The notes beneath the pieces are model-generated. The model was not told the DNA's origin and searched no databases. It was given only the letters and a program-made list of their open reading frames with translations. Shown here in pieces: positions 16,883-25,793 of a stretch of DNA of 64,000 nt (positions are counted from its first letter, which is position 1; each line of letters begins with the position of its first letter). Source of the DNA: Planctomycetota bacterium (GTDB taxonomy: Bacteria; Planctomycetota; UBA1135; GCA-002686595); contig NZBA01000035.1 in the NCBI GenBank assembly GCA_002686265.1, positions 1 to 64,000 on the forward strand, written 5' to 3'. Both the position numbers and the translations under genes were made by a program.

Positions 16883-18586
16883 TCAGGGCCTCAGGGCGTG
16901 CCTCGCCACGGCCAGCAGCCGGCCCAGCCCCGGCCGCGCCTCGTAGCGCGCCAGGGCCTCCGCCGCCGGGAGGGCGCGCCGGTGACCGGCGAACCACAAC
17001 GGCAGGATCGGCGCGCAGAAGGGGCCCTCGACCACGCTCTTGTGCGGGCGGCCGAACAGGCGCGTGTTGTGGACGAAGCCTATCCCGCTCTGCACGTCCT
17101 CGATCGTGTGGCCCGGATAGGCTCCCCAGGTCGTCACGCCCATGGCGTAGCTGAGCGCCGGCCAGTGGTTCACGCCGATGCTGCCGTAGCGCAGCTCGCG
17201 CAGGGCCGTGGCGACCGCCGCGGCGACCTCGGGGCGTGCGCGCGTGCGCGGGTCGGCGGCGAGGCCGCAGGACAAGGTCCCGTACAGGCGCTCGTTGCAG
17301 AAGCGAACCGCCGCCGGGAGGAACTCGACCGCGTCTTCCGACGGCAAGGCCGTTTCCGCCAATACGCCGCACCAGGCCTCGATCCCGAAGGCCGTGACGT
17401 CCTCGGCAGTAGGGTCGACCCCGGGAGCGACTGCCCACGGCAGGCGGCCCTCGCCGCGCTCGCCGTAGGACACGGACCCGGGGTGGTCAGAGATGAAGCG
17501 CTCGTGTCGCCCGTCGGCGCCCGGGTAGTAGGCGAGCCGCGGCGGGATGCGCTCCAGCGCGCGGCCGAGCTCGGCCAGGAACGCCTCGCGCTGCGGCCAG
17601 CCCGCGGAGGTGACCAGCACCTTGGCAGCGTTGCAGTTGAACGAAGCGTTGTTGGTCAGCATGGTCGCCACGTTGGCGGCCTGGAAGGCGAGCTCGCGTC
17701 TGGTCCACTGCCCGGGGACGAGGATGAACGGCGTCACGCAGCCCAGCTCGCTGGTGATCGGCTTGTCGAGCACGGGCGTCCCCGCGGTGCGGTTCGCCTC
17801 GCGCACCTCCGGCGGCCCCCAAACGATCGCGTCGTGCACGGTCTGGGATCCGGTGATGTGCACCTCGCAGACCTCGTCGTGGTGGACGAGCTCCGCTCCG
17901 GTCTCGGCGCCGCCCTCCAGGATGCGCAGGAAGCCCGCGTCCACGGCCGCAGCGAAGGCGCGCTCGAAGATGGGGCCGAGGTACTCGTTGACCGGGTTGA
18001 GCTTCAGGGCGCAGACGCGGTTCTCGGCGAACAGCTTCTGGAGCACGTCCTGAGGGCCGATGGAGGAGACGTTGCCCGCGCCCAGGACGGCGCAGATGCC
18101 CGGCTCGACTCCGGCGGGGTCCAGGTAGACGCGCGCCATCGTGTCGCGCACGTTCTCCGGTGAGACGCCGGCCTCCATCCAGATCTCGGCGCTGAAACCG
18201 GTCAGCACGAGGCGGTCGGAGAGCACCTCGGGGAAGACCCGGGCGACGGTCGTCCCGTCGCGCAGCTCGAGCTCGGAGTCGGCGAGCAGCGGCCGGCGGT
18301 GGCGCGCGAGGTGAGCCAGGGAGCGGCGCAACAGGCCGAGGTTGCGCAGCACGGAGACCGGTCCGGCCAGCCACTCCTCGCTCGCCGTCGGGGACGCGGG
18401 ATCGATGCCCTTCGCCGCGCAGGAGACGGCGACCCACTCCTTGGCGGCGGCGTGGGTGTCGGCGGTCAGACGATCGATCAGTCGGATACGATCGTCGACA
18501 GAGCAGCTCGCCAGGGCCTCCCGTCCGGCGCCGAGCTCCCCGACCGCCTCCGAGACGCTCCCTCCGCGGTGTGCGATTTCGGCCAT
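16883..18586 (-). CDS. Aldehyde dehydrogenase superfamily protein
   Basis: 567 residues from the ATG at 18586, preferred because GGTGG stands at the right distance upstream; a GTG at 18610 would add 8 residues. ALDH features are AVLGAGNVSSIGP (cofactor region), EVHITGSQTVHDAI, DKPITSELGCVTP (general base glutamate region) and NNASFNCNAAKVLV, whose cysteine (about residue 318) is the probable nucleophile. It is longer than usual ALDHs and belongs to a divergent branch. It begins close behind the alpha-L-fucosidase, so both are probably one transcript. In a fucose locus it could oxidise fucose-derived aldehyde such as lactaldehyde, but the substrate is a guess. Confidence 0.75.
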   Translation of the reverse strand: MAEIAHRGGSVSEAVGELGAGREALASCSVDDRIRLIDRLTADTHAAAKEWVAVSCAAKGIDPASPTASEEWLAGPVSVLRNLGLLRRSLAHLARHRRPLLADSELELRDGTTVARVFPEVLSDRLVLTGFSAEIWMEAGVSPENVRDTMARVYLDPAGVEPGICAVLGAGNVSSIGPQDVLQKLFAENRVCALKLNPVNEYLGPIFERAFAAAVDAGFLRILEGGAETGAELVHHDEVCEVHITGSQTVHDAIVWGPPEVREANRTAGTPVLDKPITSELGCVTPFILVPGQWTRRELAFQAANVATMLTNNASFNCNAAKVLVTSAGWPQREAFLAELGRALERIPPRLAYYPGADGRHERFISDHPGSVSYGERGEGRLPWAVAPGVDPTAEDVTAFGIEAWCGVLAETALPSEDAVEFLPAAVRFCNERLYGTLSCGLAADPRTRARPEVAAAVATALRELRYGSIGVNHWPALSYAMGVTTWGAYPGHTIEDVQSGIGFVHNTRLFGRPHKSVVEGPFCAPILPLWFAGHRRALPAAEALARYEARPGLGRLLAVARHALRP

Positions 18587-18623
18587 TGCCACCAGCATAC
18601 GAGGTGGCACACCGATCCGTACG

Positions 18624-20489
18624 TCAGCGCACGTCGGGATCGCCGTCCACGGCGATGACGATGACGGAGACGGCTTCGTCCGGCGTCACCGCGGTGAGGT
18701 CGATCACCGGGTCGCCGTCCACGCGCTGGAGAGGCAGGAAGGTCTCCTCGGGATCGGAGAGCATCCAGGCCTTGCCGATGCCGTTCTCCAAGCCGGCCAC
18801 GACCAGCGACTCCTCCTGGGGCCAGTCGAAGACGTGCAGGTAGAGTAGTCCGCCCTTGCGCGTGCAGGCGCCCCAGGCCGGATCGGGAAAGGGCCCGGCC
18901 GCGGTCTGCCTGATGCTCTCGCCGTGGACCGAGAGCCAGCGTCCCATGGCGGCGAGACGCTTCAGAGCGCTCTCCGGCAGGTCGCCCGCCGCGCTGGCCG
19001 CGACGCCGACCAGCAGGTTACCACCGGCGCCGGACGTCGCGCACAGGGCGCGGATGAGCTCGTCCGCGCCGAGCCCTTCGCCCGCCGCGCCTCCGAGGTC
19101 GACGCGGACCTCCCACAGGTCGTCGCCGCCGGTCGGGCGCTCCTGTGGCGTGGCGAAGTCCGCGAGGAGGGCCGTATCCCGCGGGCCATCGGGATCGAGG
19201 CGCCCGACGTCGAGGCGGTCGTTGATCAACAGGTCGGGACGCAGAGAGCGCGCGTGGGCGAACAGCGCCTGCCCCATGGCGCGTGTCCAGCTCCCCTCGT
19301 CCTCGCCGTCGAACCACAACAAGTCCACGTCGCCGTAGCGCGTGAGCAGCTCGCGAACCTGCCCGGTCAGCGCGGCGCGGTAGCGCTCGGGGTGCGCGTC
19401 CTCGCTTCCGCGTTCGTCCCACGCCCGCCGCGGCAAGTAGTCGGGGTCGTGGCGGTCGGCAATCGAGTGGCGCCAGCCCACTGGCAGGCCCGCGGCGTGG
19501 GCAGCGTCGGCGACCTCGCGCATCACGTCGCGCCCGAAGGGAGCGCCCGTCACGTTGAAGTCCGTGTGGGCGCTGTCGAACATCGCAAAGCCGTCGGTGT
19601 GCTTGCTCGTGACGACGAGATACCCCGCTCCCGCGCCGCGCACGGCCTCCACCCAGCGGCCGGCATCGAAACCGCCGCCCTCCAGGCGACCGGCCAGGCG
19701 CACGTACTCCTCCGCGGGGATGCGCGCCGCGTCCACGATCTCGGCGGTGGGTCCGGGCGCGACCTCCCCGTTCCACACACCGGCGGGGATCGAGTACAGC
19801 CCCCAGTCCACGGCCACGCCCACGCGCGCCGCCGACCACCATGCCGAGCGCGCGGCGCGCGCCCGTGCGCCCTCGCCCGCGGGCGCCTCCTCGGGCAGGA
19901 CCGCCAGGGCCAGCTCGCGGAAACGCGCCTCTCCGCCCTCGACCACGAGGTCGATCGGCGCGGCGAAGGCGGGCGCAGAGCCCTCCGTGGATCCGCCCAG
20001 CGCGCGGTGCCAGGCCGTCGGCGCGCCGTTCACCCAAACCGAGAGGTGGGCCTGGGTGACACGCACGCGGGCGCTGTTCCACTCCCCGGCGGGAGCCTGG
20101 GCCTCGAACAGGCGCGGCGCGCCGTCCACACTGCCGGCATCGTCCGCCCCCAGACCTACCGTCGCGCCGCGCAGGACGAGACGGACGTCGGCCTGCTCGG
20201 CGGCCCTCCAAGCCACGACCAGCTCGAAGCAGCGATAGGAGCGCTCGGTGCTCAGGCCCGGGCCTACGCCATCGGCCACCAGTTCGCCCTCCGACGCCCG
20301 CCAGTGTTCCCCCGCGAGGCGGTTCGCCTCTGCTCGTAAGTCGAACGAGTCCGCACGACCGATCCAGCCGTAGAGGTCCTCTCCGTTGAAGAGGGCGTCG
20401 AATCCCTCGGGCGGCTCGCTCTCCACGTCCTGGTGGGCAGCGGCGAGGCCTGCCAGGCAGGCGAAGAGGAGGGCGGTCGGCGTGGCCAT
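18624..20489 (-). CDS. Secreted alpha-L-fucosidase (GH29) with N-terminal DUF1080-like domain
   Basis: 621 residues. Signal peptide 1-19 (ending AAAHQ), then a DUF1080-like concanavalin domain (about 25-200; FDALFNGEDLYGWIG, APAGEWNSARVRV) and a GH29 barrel (about 210-510): VGVAVDWGLYSIPAGVWNG, VTSKHTDGFAMFDSAHTDF and DVDLLWFDGEDEGSW, where Asp394 is the probable nucleophile. GAGGNLLVGVAASAAGDLP is also typical of GH29. A short beta domain closes the protein. GH29 enzymes release L-fucose from glycans; the DUF1080 part may bind sugar. It is divergent from the sugar-acid pathway genes at 21.4-30.7 kb. Confidence 0.85.
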   Translation of the reverse strand: MATPTALLFACLAGLAAAHQDVESEPPEGFDALFNGEDLYGWIGRADSFDLRAEANRLAGEHWRASEGELVADGVGPGLSTERSYRCFELVVAWRAAEQADVRLVLRGATVGLGADDAGSVDGAPRLFEAQAPAGEWNSARVRVTQAHLSVWVNGAPTAWHRALGGSTEGSAPAFAAPIDLVVEGGEARFRELALAVLPEEAPAGEGARARAARSAWWSAARVGVAVDWGLYSIPAGVWNGEVAPGPTAEIVDAARIPAEEYVRLAGRLEGGGFDAGRWVEAVRGAGAGYLVVTSKHTDGFAMFDSAHTDFNVTGAPFGRDVMREVADAAHAAGLPVGWRHSIADRHDPDYLPRRAWDERGSEDAHPERYRAALTGQVRELLTRYGDVDLLWFDGEDEGSWTRAMGQALFAHARSLRPDLLINDRLDVGRLDPDGPRDTALLADFATPQERPTGGDDLWEVRVDLGGAAGEGLGADELIRALCATSGAGGNLLVGVAASAAGDLPESALKRLAAMGRWLSVHGESIRQTAAGPFPDPAWGACTRKGGLLYLHVFDWPQEESLVVAGLENGIGKAWMLSDPEETFLPLQRVDGDPVIDLTAVTPDEAVSVIVIAVDGDPDVR

Positions 20490-20718
20490 GGATCGTCAGC
20501 GAGGAAGCGGAGGGAGACTCGGACCCGGCGCTCGGTTTGGCGCACGGACCGCATCGTGTACGACCCCTCGCACGCCGGCGTTGGTCACGAATGGCGCGAG
20601 CATGCCGCCGCGCGGACGGCTCCGCAATGCCCAGTCGCCCGGCTCCCCCGCTGGCGTAGGGGTGATAGGGTTGAAGAACCGCCGTCACGCTGCGGTAACG
20701 GGCGGATTGCGCGCCCCC

Positions 20719-21267
20719 ATGATCACTCCCGTTGCCCTGATCTGCCACAAGCGCCCCGAGCACACCGCCCGCGCCCTGGAGCGCATCGCGGCGGTGAAGC
20801 CGCCCCGATTCATCGTCATCTCCGACGGGCCGCGCTCCGCAGCCGAGCGCGAGGCGGTCGGAGCCACCCGAGCTCTCGTCGAGCGATTGCCCTGGAAGAC
20901 CGATCTCGTGCGCGAGTACACAGACGAGAACCTCGGCTGCCCGCAGCGCACCTGCACGGGCCTCGACACGGCCTTCCATCTCTTCGAGGAGGTGATCATC
21001 CTGGAGGATGACACGCTCCCCGATCTCTCCTTCTTCCCCTACTGCGGGGACCTCCTGGTGGCCTCCCCCTGGGCGAACCTCGTGAAGAACATCGGCTTCG
21101 GCGAAGACGCGGCCCTGACCGCCGACCAGAACCCCCTCGCGGACCGCCCGACCGAGCCCGTCTCGTTCCCGCTCCGGCACCCGCCACTCGAGCTCGACCT
21201 CGCCCTGCGAGAATCCGACGTGCAGGAGTTGGACGCGGCCTTCTACCGCTACGGATTCTCGCGCTAG
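20719..21267 (+). CDS. Glycosyltransferase-like protein (HlpA-type GT-A) with internal in-frame deletion
   Basis: 182 residues from ATG 20719. The N-terminal part (PVALICHKRPEHTARALERI, FIVISDGPR, YTDENLGCPQRTCTGLD, EVIILEDDTLP) is the nucleotide-sugar-binding half of the 'hemolytic protein HlpA-like' glycosyltransferases, with the metal-binding EDD. After FFPYCGDLL the sequence jumps directly to VASPWANLVKNIGFGEDA and FPLRHPP, which in full-length relatives lie about 110-120 residues further on, after the acceptor-binding segment with a WGWATW-like motif. The junction is near base 21050-21060. The protein is thus probably inactive, although the frame is intact. It does not obviously belong to the sugar-acid pathway. 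Confidence 0.6.
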   Translation: MITPVALICHKRPEHTARALERIAAVKPPRFIVISDGPRSAAEREAVGATRALVERLPWKTDLVREYTDENLGCPQRTCTGLDTAFHLFEEVIILEDDTLPDLSFFPYCGDLLVASPWANLVKNIGFGEDAALTADQNPLADRPTEPVSFPLRHPPLELDLALRESDVQELDAAFYRYGFSR

Positions 21268-21392
21268 CCCCGCTCGGAGGACTACCGTGCGTGCGCCCCG
21301 GAGTGCGGGCAGGCATAGTGAGGGAGCGCCGAACACGCCCTGATTTCGGCGGCCCGTGGCGCGCGCCGTCCTCGGATACATCGAGAGCTCCC

Positions 21393-22289
21393 ATGCAAGC
21401 CCCCCATCTCACGCGTCGCTCCTTCCTCACCGTCCCTCTCGCCGCTGGGGCCGGGCTCGCCGCCGCAGGCGCGGCCGATGGCCAGGACGATCCTGGCGCG
21501 GCGGAGAGGCCGGCCGGCGTCCGCCGCGGCCGACTCAAGCAGGCCGGCGTCCATTGGTGCTACGGCGGCCCCCTCGAGGAACTCGCCGCCCTCTGCGCCC
21601 GACTGGGAGTCGCGGGAATCGACGTCATCCACCCCGACGCCTGGCCGATCCTCACCGAGCACGGCCTGGTGTGCACGATCACGCCCACCATGGAACGCGG
21701 CTTCGGCATCGCACGCGGCCTCAACCGCCCCGAGCACCACGAAGGACACCTCGAAGTGATCCGCGAACGCATCGACCGAAACGCCGAGGCCGGCTTCGAG
21801 AACATCCTCGTCTTCTCAGGCAACCGCGCCGAGGACCTGAGCGACTCCGAGGGACTGGAACACTGCGCGACGGCCCTGCGCCAGATCGTCGGCTACGCCG
21901 AGGAGAAGGGACAGGTGATCCAGATGGAACTACTGAACTCCAAGCGCGACCACGCCGGGTACATGTTCGACCACACCCGCTGGGGCGTCGACCTCGTCCA
22001 GAAGGTCGGCTCGGACGCCTTCAAGATCCTCTACGACATCTACCACGCGCAGATCATGGAAGGCGACGTGATCGCCACCATTCGCGAGCACCACGAGCAC
22101 TTCGGCCACTACCACACCGCGGGCGTGCCCGGCAGGCGCAACCTCGACGAGAACCAGGAGCTCAACTACCCCGCCATCATGCGCGCCATCGCCGAGACGG
22201 GATTCGAGGGCTTCGTGGGCCAGGAGTTCATCCCCGAAGGCGACAAGGTTGCCGCCCTGACCCAGGCGATCGAGCTCTGCGACGTCTGA
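21393..22289 (+). CDS. Tat-exported hydroxypyruvate isomerase-like TIM-barrel protein
   Basis: 298 residues from ATG 21393. The N-terminus LTRRSFLTVPLAAGAGLAAAGAADG is a twin-arginine signal. The rest is a xylose-isomerase-like TIM barrel: GLVCTITPTMERGFGIARGLNR, ERIDRNAEAGFENILVFSGNR, VIQMELLNSKRDHAGYM, ILYDIYHAQIMEGDVIATI and GHYHTAGVPGRRNLDE near the end. These match hydroxypyruvate isomerase (Hyi)/sugar epimerase proteins, with metal-ligand Glu, Asp-His and His residues present. Such Tat-exported versions are common in Planctomycetes. It is 34 bases from the lactonase-like gene and probably heads the catabolic operon. Its exact substrate is unknown. Confidence 0.75.
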   Translation: MQAPHLTRRSFLTVPLAAGAGLAAAGAADGQDDPGAAERPAGVRRGRLKQAGVHWCYGGPLEELAALCARLGVAGIDVIHPDAWPILTEHGLVCTITPTMERGFGIARGLNRPEHHEGHLEVIRERIDRNAEAGFENILVFSGNRAEDLSDSEGLEHCATALRQIVGYAEEKGQVIQMELLNSKRDHAGYMFDHTRWGVDLVQKVGSDAFKILYDIYHAQIMEGDVIATIREHHEHFGHYHTAGVPGRRNLDENQELNYPAIMRAIAETGFEGFVGQEFIPEGDKVAALTQAIELCDV

Positions 22290-22323
22290 GGGGCGCCCGA
22301 TCCGCTATCCTCTGGGCGGCGCC

Positions 22324-23241
22324 ATGATCGTCGCCGCCCACATGCACGTCTGGAACCGCCTGCACGGGCGGATCGGCGGCGAGGTCGCCCTGAGGGCGGT
22401 GCGCGACGGGCGCGTGCGCGTCGGCGACGACGAGCTGCTCGGCATGCCCGCCCACATGGCCGACTGCAACGCCCTGGCGGAGCTCGCCGTCGCCGAGTTC
22501 GACGCGGCGGGCGTCGACGTCGGCGTCGTGGTCCAGGAGTACATGGACGGCGAGCAGAACGACTACCTGCTCGAGGTGCGCGACCGCTTCCCCGACCGCT
22601 TCTTCCTCCACGGCCTCCCCGACTTCTTCGATCCCGACCACACCGCCGAGGAGGCCTTCGCACTCTTCGACCGCGGTTTCTCCGGCCTGAAGCTCTCCGC
22701 CGGCCACCTCGCGGGCAAGGTCCAGATCGACGACGAGCGCTTCCTGCCGATCTACGAGCGCATGGAGCACGAGAGCCTCGTGCTGGCCGCCGACCTCTCC
22801 GAGGGCGAGGAACAAGCCGCCGAGCTCGAGCGGATCCTCGCCCACTGCCCCGCCCTGCGCGTCGCCGTCGGGCACTTCGGCTTGCCCACACGCGGCGGCT
22901 GGCCGGGACAACTCTCCCTCGCGCGCCACGACCACGTCTACCTCGAAGGCGGCGGCCTCGTCTGGCTGTACCGCGGCGAAGGCTACCCGTTCCCCGGCGC
23001 CGTCGAGGCGATCCGCCACGCCATCGACGAGGTCGGCGCCCACAAGCTGATGTGGGGCTCGGACTGGCCGCGCACGATGTGCGATTTCACCTACCGTCAG
23101 AGCCTCGACTTCGCACGCTGCAGCGGCGCTCTGTCCGACGAGGAGAAGACCGCCTTCCTCGGCGCGAACGCGGCGGGGCTCTACGGGCTCCTCAGCCCCG
23201 CAGAGAAGCGCGCGCCCGTCCCCCACATCACCGAGGGCTGA
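22324..23241 (+). CDS. Amidohydrolase-2 family protein, probable sugar-acid lactonase
   Basis: 305 residues, cytoplasmic. Metal-site motifs of the amidohydrolase superfamily are HMHVW at the N-terminus (His6, His8), RVAVGHFGLP and MWGSDWPRTM (Asp as last ligand). The architecture matches the COG3618 group, which includes L-fuconolactone hydrolase and 2-pyrone-4,6-dicarboxylate lactonase. In the Campylobacter and Xanthomonas L-fucose pathways a homologous enzyme opens L-fuconolactone to L-fuconate. Here it sits directly before an SDR and a UxaA-type dehydratase, with the TTG start of the SDR 3 bases behind its stop, which supports that role by context. Confidence 0.75.
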   Translation: MIVAAHMHVWNRLHGRIGGEVALRAVRDGRVRVGDDELLGMPAHMADCNALAELAVAEFDAAGVDVGVVVQEYMDGEQNDYLLEVRDRFPDRFFLHGLPDFFDPDHTAEEAFALFDRGFSGLKLSAGHLAGKVQIDDERFLPIYERMEHESLVLAADLSEGEEQAAELERILAHCPALRVAVGHFGLPTRGGWPGQLSLARHDHVYLEGGGLVWLYRGEGYPFPGAVEAIRHAIDEVGAHKLMWGSDWPRTMCDFTYRQSLDFARCSGALSDEEKTAFLGANAAGLYGLLSPAEKRAPVPHITEG

Positions 23242-23244
23242 GCC

Positions 23245-24219
23245 TTGAGCCGCACCTACCTCGTCACCGGCGCCCAGGGCTGCATCGGCGCCTGGACCGT
23301 CAAGGCACTCGTCGAGCGCGGCGACCTGCCGGTGGTCTTCGACCTCTCCGACGACCCACGCCGCCTGCGGCTGGTATGCGACGACGAGCAACTCACAGCG
23401 GTTCGCTTCGTGACCGGCGACGTCACAGACCTCGACGCCTTGCGCCGCGCCATCGAGACCCACGACGCCCGCCGCATCATCCACCTCGCCGGCCTCCAGG
23501 TGCCCTTCTGCGCGGCCGACCCGCCCAAGGGCGCGCGCGTCAACGTCGTGGGCACGATGAACGTCTTCGAGGCGGCGCTCGCCTGCGGCATCGGGCACGT
23601 CGTCTACGCCAGCTCCGCCGCCGTCTACGGGCCCGACCAGGGCCGCGGCGCCCTCGTCGAAGGCGAGGCCGGCGGTCCGACCACTCACTACGGCGTGTAC
23701 AAGCGGGCAAACGAGGAGAACGCACGCGTGTACCACGCGGTGAACGGCATCTCCAGCGCCGGCCTGCGACCGCTGACCGTCTACGGCGTGGCCCGCGACC
23801 AGGGGATGACCAGCGACCTCACGCGCGCCCTCAAGGCGACGGTCCTCGGTCGCCCCTTCACGATCCGCTTCGGCGGGGCGACCGACGCGCTCTACGCGGC
23901 CGACGCCGCCGCCGCCTTCATCGCCTGCGCCGACCGCTGCCCAGAGGGAGCGCACGTCTTCAACCTGCACGGCGAATGCGTCGAGGTGACTCGCTTCGTC
24001 GAGCTGGTCGAGGCCAACCTCGAGGGAGACGAGCGCTGCCGGATCTCGATCGCCCCTCCCCCGCTGCCGGTCGCCTCGCACATGGACGACGCAGCCATCC
24101 GGACCCTCGTCGGCGACCTCCCCGCGACGCCGCTGGAGGCGGGCGTGCGCGAGACCCTGGAGCGCTTCCGCGACCTGCGGCGACGGGGCATGCTCGACGC
24201 GCACGACCTCGAGGAGTGA
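23245..24219 (+). CDS. NAD-dependent epimerase/dehydratase-type SDR, possible sugar dehydrogenase
   Basis: 324 residues from a TTG start three bases after the previous stop. The N-terminal VTGAQGCIGAWTVKAL is the NAD-binding TGxxGxIG motif; DVTDLDALRRAI, HLAGLQVPFCAADP, VYASSAAVYGP and the catalytic YGVYK (YxxxK) follow in order, as in extended SDRs. No signal peptide. Extended SDRs of this kind include uronate dehydrogenase, which oxidises C1 of a sugar to a lactone, so a role as aldose 1-dehydrogenase before the lactonase is plausible, but epimerase or 4-dehydrogenase roles are equally open. Confidence 0.7.
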   Translation: MSRTYLVTGAQGCIGAWTVKALVERGDLPVVFDLSDDPRRLRLVCDDEQLTAVRFVTGDVTDLDALRRAIETHDARRIIHLAGLQVPFCAADPPKGARVNVVGTMNVFEAALACGIGHVVYASSAAVYGPDQGRGALVEGEAGGPTTHYGVYKRANEENARVYHAVNGISSAGLRPLTVYGVARDQGMTSDLTRALKATVLGRPFTIRFGGATDALYAADAAAAFIACADRCPEGAHVFNLHGECVEVTRFVELVEANLEGDERCRISIAPPPLPVASHMDDAAIRTLVGDLPATPLEAGVRETLERFRDLRRRGMLDAHDLEE

Positions 24220-24221
24220 CG

Positions 24222-25784
24222 ATGGAGCCGGCCACCCCCATCTCCCGCCGTGCGATCCAGGTGGGCGAAGCCGACAACGTCGCCGTCGCCAGGAGAGCCC
24301 TACAAGCGGGCGAGCGCCTCTCCGGGGCCTGCGGGACGACCCTCGAACTCCTCGGCGCAGTCACCGCCGGCCACCGCTTCGCCCTCCGCCCCATCGCCGA
24401 CGGCGAGCTCGTCCTGCAGTACGGCCAGCCCATCGGCACCTCGCTCGGGATCGCCGCCGGGGAGCCGGTGACCCGCGAGAACCTGTCGGATGACGTGCCC
24501 GTGGTGCGCGAGCTGCCCGACGACCTCGAGAACGCCCCGCCCGACTACCTGCCGCCTGAGGACGTCGCGAGCTTCGAGGGCTACCGGCGCCCCGACGGCC
24601 GCGCCGGCACGCGCAACTTCGTGCTGGTCGTCCCGACGAGCATGTGCGCCGCCCACGAGGCCCGGCACATCGCCCTCACCGCCGAGCTCACCGCCTGGAA
24701 CGCCGCCGACCATCCGAGCGTCGACGGCGTCGTCGCCATCCCACACAACAGAGGCTGCGGCTCCACCGGCGGCGCGGGCCAACAACTGCTCTTGCGCACC
24801 CTCGCCGCCTACGCCGATCACCCCAACGTCGGCGGAATCGTCGTCATCGGCCTCGGCTGCGAGATGACCAACCCCGCTCGGTTCGAACGTTTCCTGAGCG
24901 AGCGCGGCGGCTTCGGCTGGGAGAAGCCCGTCGAGTGGATCGGGATCCAGGAGGCCGGCGGCACGAAGACCGCGATCGACAAGGGCGTGGCCGCGGTCGC
25001 CGCCATGCTGCCGCGAGTCGGCGAGGCGGTGCGCGAGCGGTTGCCCGCGGGAGAGCTCGTCCTGGGCGTGAAATGCGGCGGCTCCGACGGCTTCTCGGGC
25101 ATCTCCGCCAACCCGGCCTTGGGGCGCGCGGCCGACCTGGTCGTACGCTCGGGCGGGACGGTCTTGATCACCGAGGTGCCCGAGTTCTCCGGCGCCGAAC
25201 ACCTCTTCGCCCGCCGCGCGCGAAACGCCCGCGTCGGCCGCGAGGTGCTCGCCATGGTGGACTGGTACGCGGAACACGCGGCAACCTTCGGCGGCACCCT
25301 GGGCGAGAACCCCAGCCCCGGGAACGTCGCCGGCGGGCTCCTCAACATCACGATCAAGTCCCTGGGCGCCATGGCGAAGGCCGGCAGCACGCGGGTGGAG
25401 GGTGTTTGCGACTACGCCGGCGCACCGGCGCGGCGCGGCCTCCACCTGATGCAGGGGCCTGGCTACGATCAGGAATCCACACCCGGGCTCGTCGGTGCCG
25501 GCGCGAATGTCGTGGTCTTCACAACCGGGCGCGGCACGACGATCGGCAACGCCATCTGCCCGGTCGTCAAGCTCGCCTCCAACACGGCGATCTTCGAGCG
25601 CATGAAGGGCGACCTCGACCTCTCCGCGGGGAGCGTGCTCGATGGCACGGAGACCCTCGACGAGGCCGGCGAACGCATCTTCGACTCCATCTGCCGCATC
25701 GCGTCGAAGGAGACGCTCGCGCTAGCCGAGGAGAACGGCCACCGCGAGTTCGGAGTCTGGGGAGGGGAGTCGGTTTCTCTCTAA
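24222..25784 (+). CDS. UxaA-family sugar-acid dehydratase (altronate/galactarate/fuconate type)
   Basis: 520 residues from ATG 24222, with GAGGAG upstream and 2 bases after the SDR stop. N-terminal SAF domain (about 15-95: VAVARRALQAGERL, HRFALRPIADGELVLQYGQPIG), then the large catalytic domain: EGYRRPDGRAGTRNFVLVV, IPHNRGCGSTGG, VIGLGCEMTNP, LGVKCGGSDGFSGISANPALG, ENPSPGNVAGGLLNITIKSLG and TTGRGTTIGNAICPVVKLASN. These are the altronate/D-galactarate dehydratase signatures; the enzymes use a divalent metal and remove water from an aldonic or aldaric acid to give a 2-keto-3-deoxy acid. In Campylobacter jejuni UxaA-like proteins belong to the L-fucose pathway. By context the substrate here is probably a 6-deoxyaldonate. 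Confidence 0.85.
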   Translation: MEPATPISRRAIQVGEADNVAVARRALQAGERLSGACGTTLELLGAVTAGHRFALRPIADGELVLQYGQPIGTSLGIAAGEPVTRENLSDDVPVVRELPDDLENAPPDYLPPEDVASFEGYRRPDGRAGTRNFVLVVPTSMCAAHEARHIALTAELTAWNAADHPSVDGVVAIPHNRGCGSTGGAGQQLLLRTLAAYADHPNVGGIVVIGLGCEMTNPARFERFLSERGGFGWEKPVEWIGIQEAGGTKTAIDKGVAAVAAMLPRVGEAVRERLPAGELVLGVKCGGSDGFSGISANPALGRAADLVVRSGGTVLITEVPEFSGAEHLFARRARNARVGREVLAMVDWYAEHAATFGGTLGENPSPGNVAGGLLNITIKSLGAMAKAGSTRVEGVCDYAGAPARRGLHLMQGPGYDQESTPGLVGAGANVVVFTTGRGTTIGNAICPVVKLASNTAIFERMKGDLDLSAGSVLDGTETLDEAGERIFDSICRIASKETLALAEENGHREFGVWGGESVSL

Positions 25785-25793
25785 CGAGGCAAC

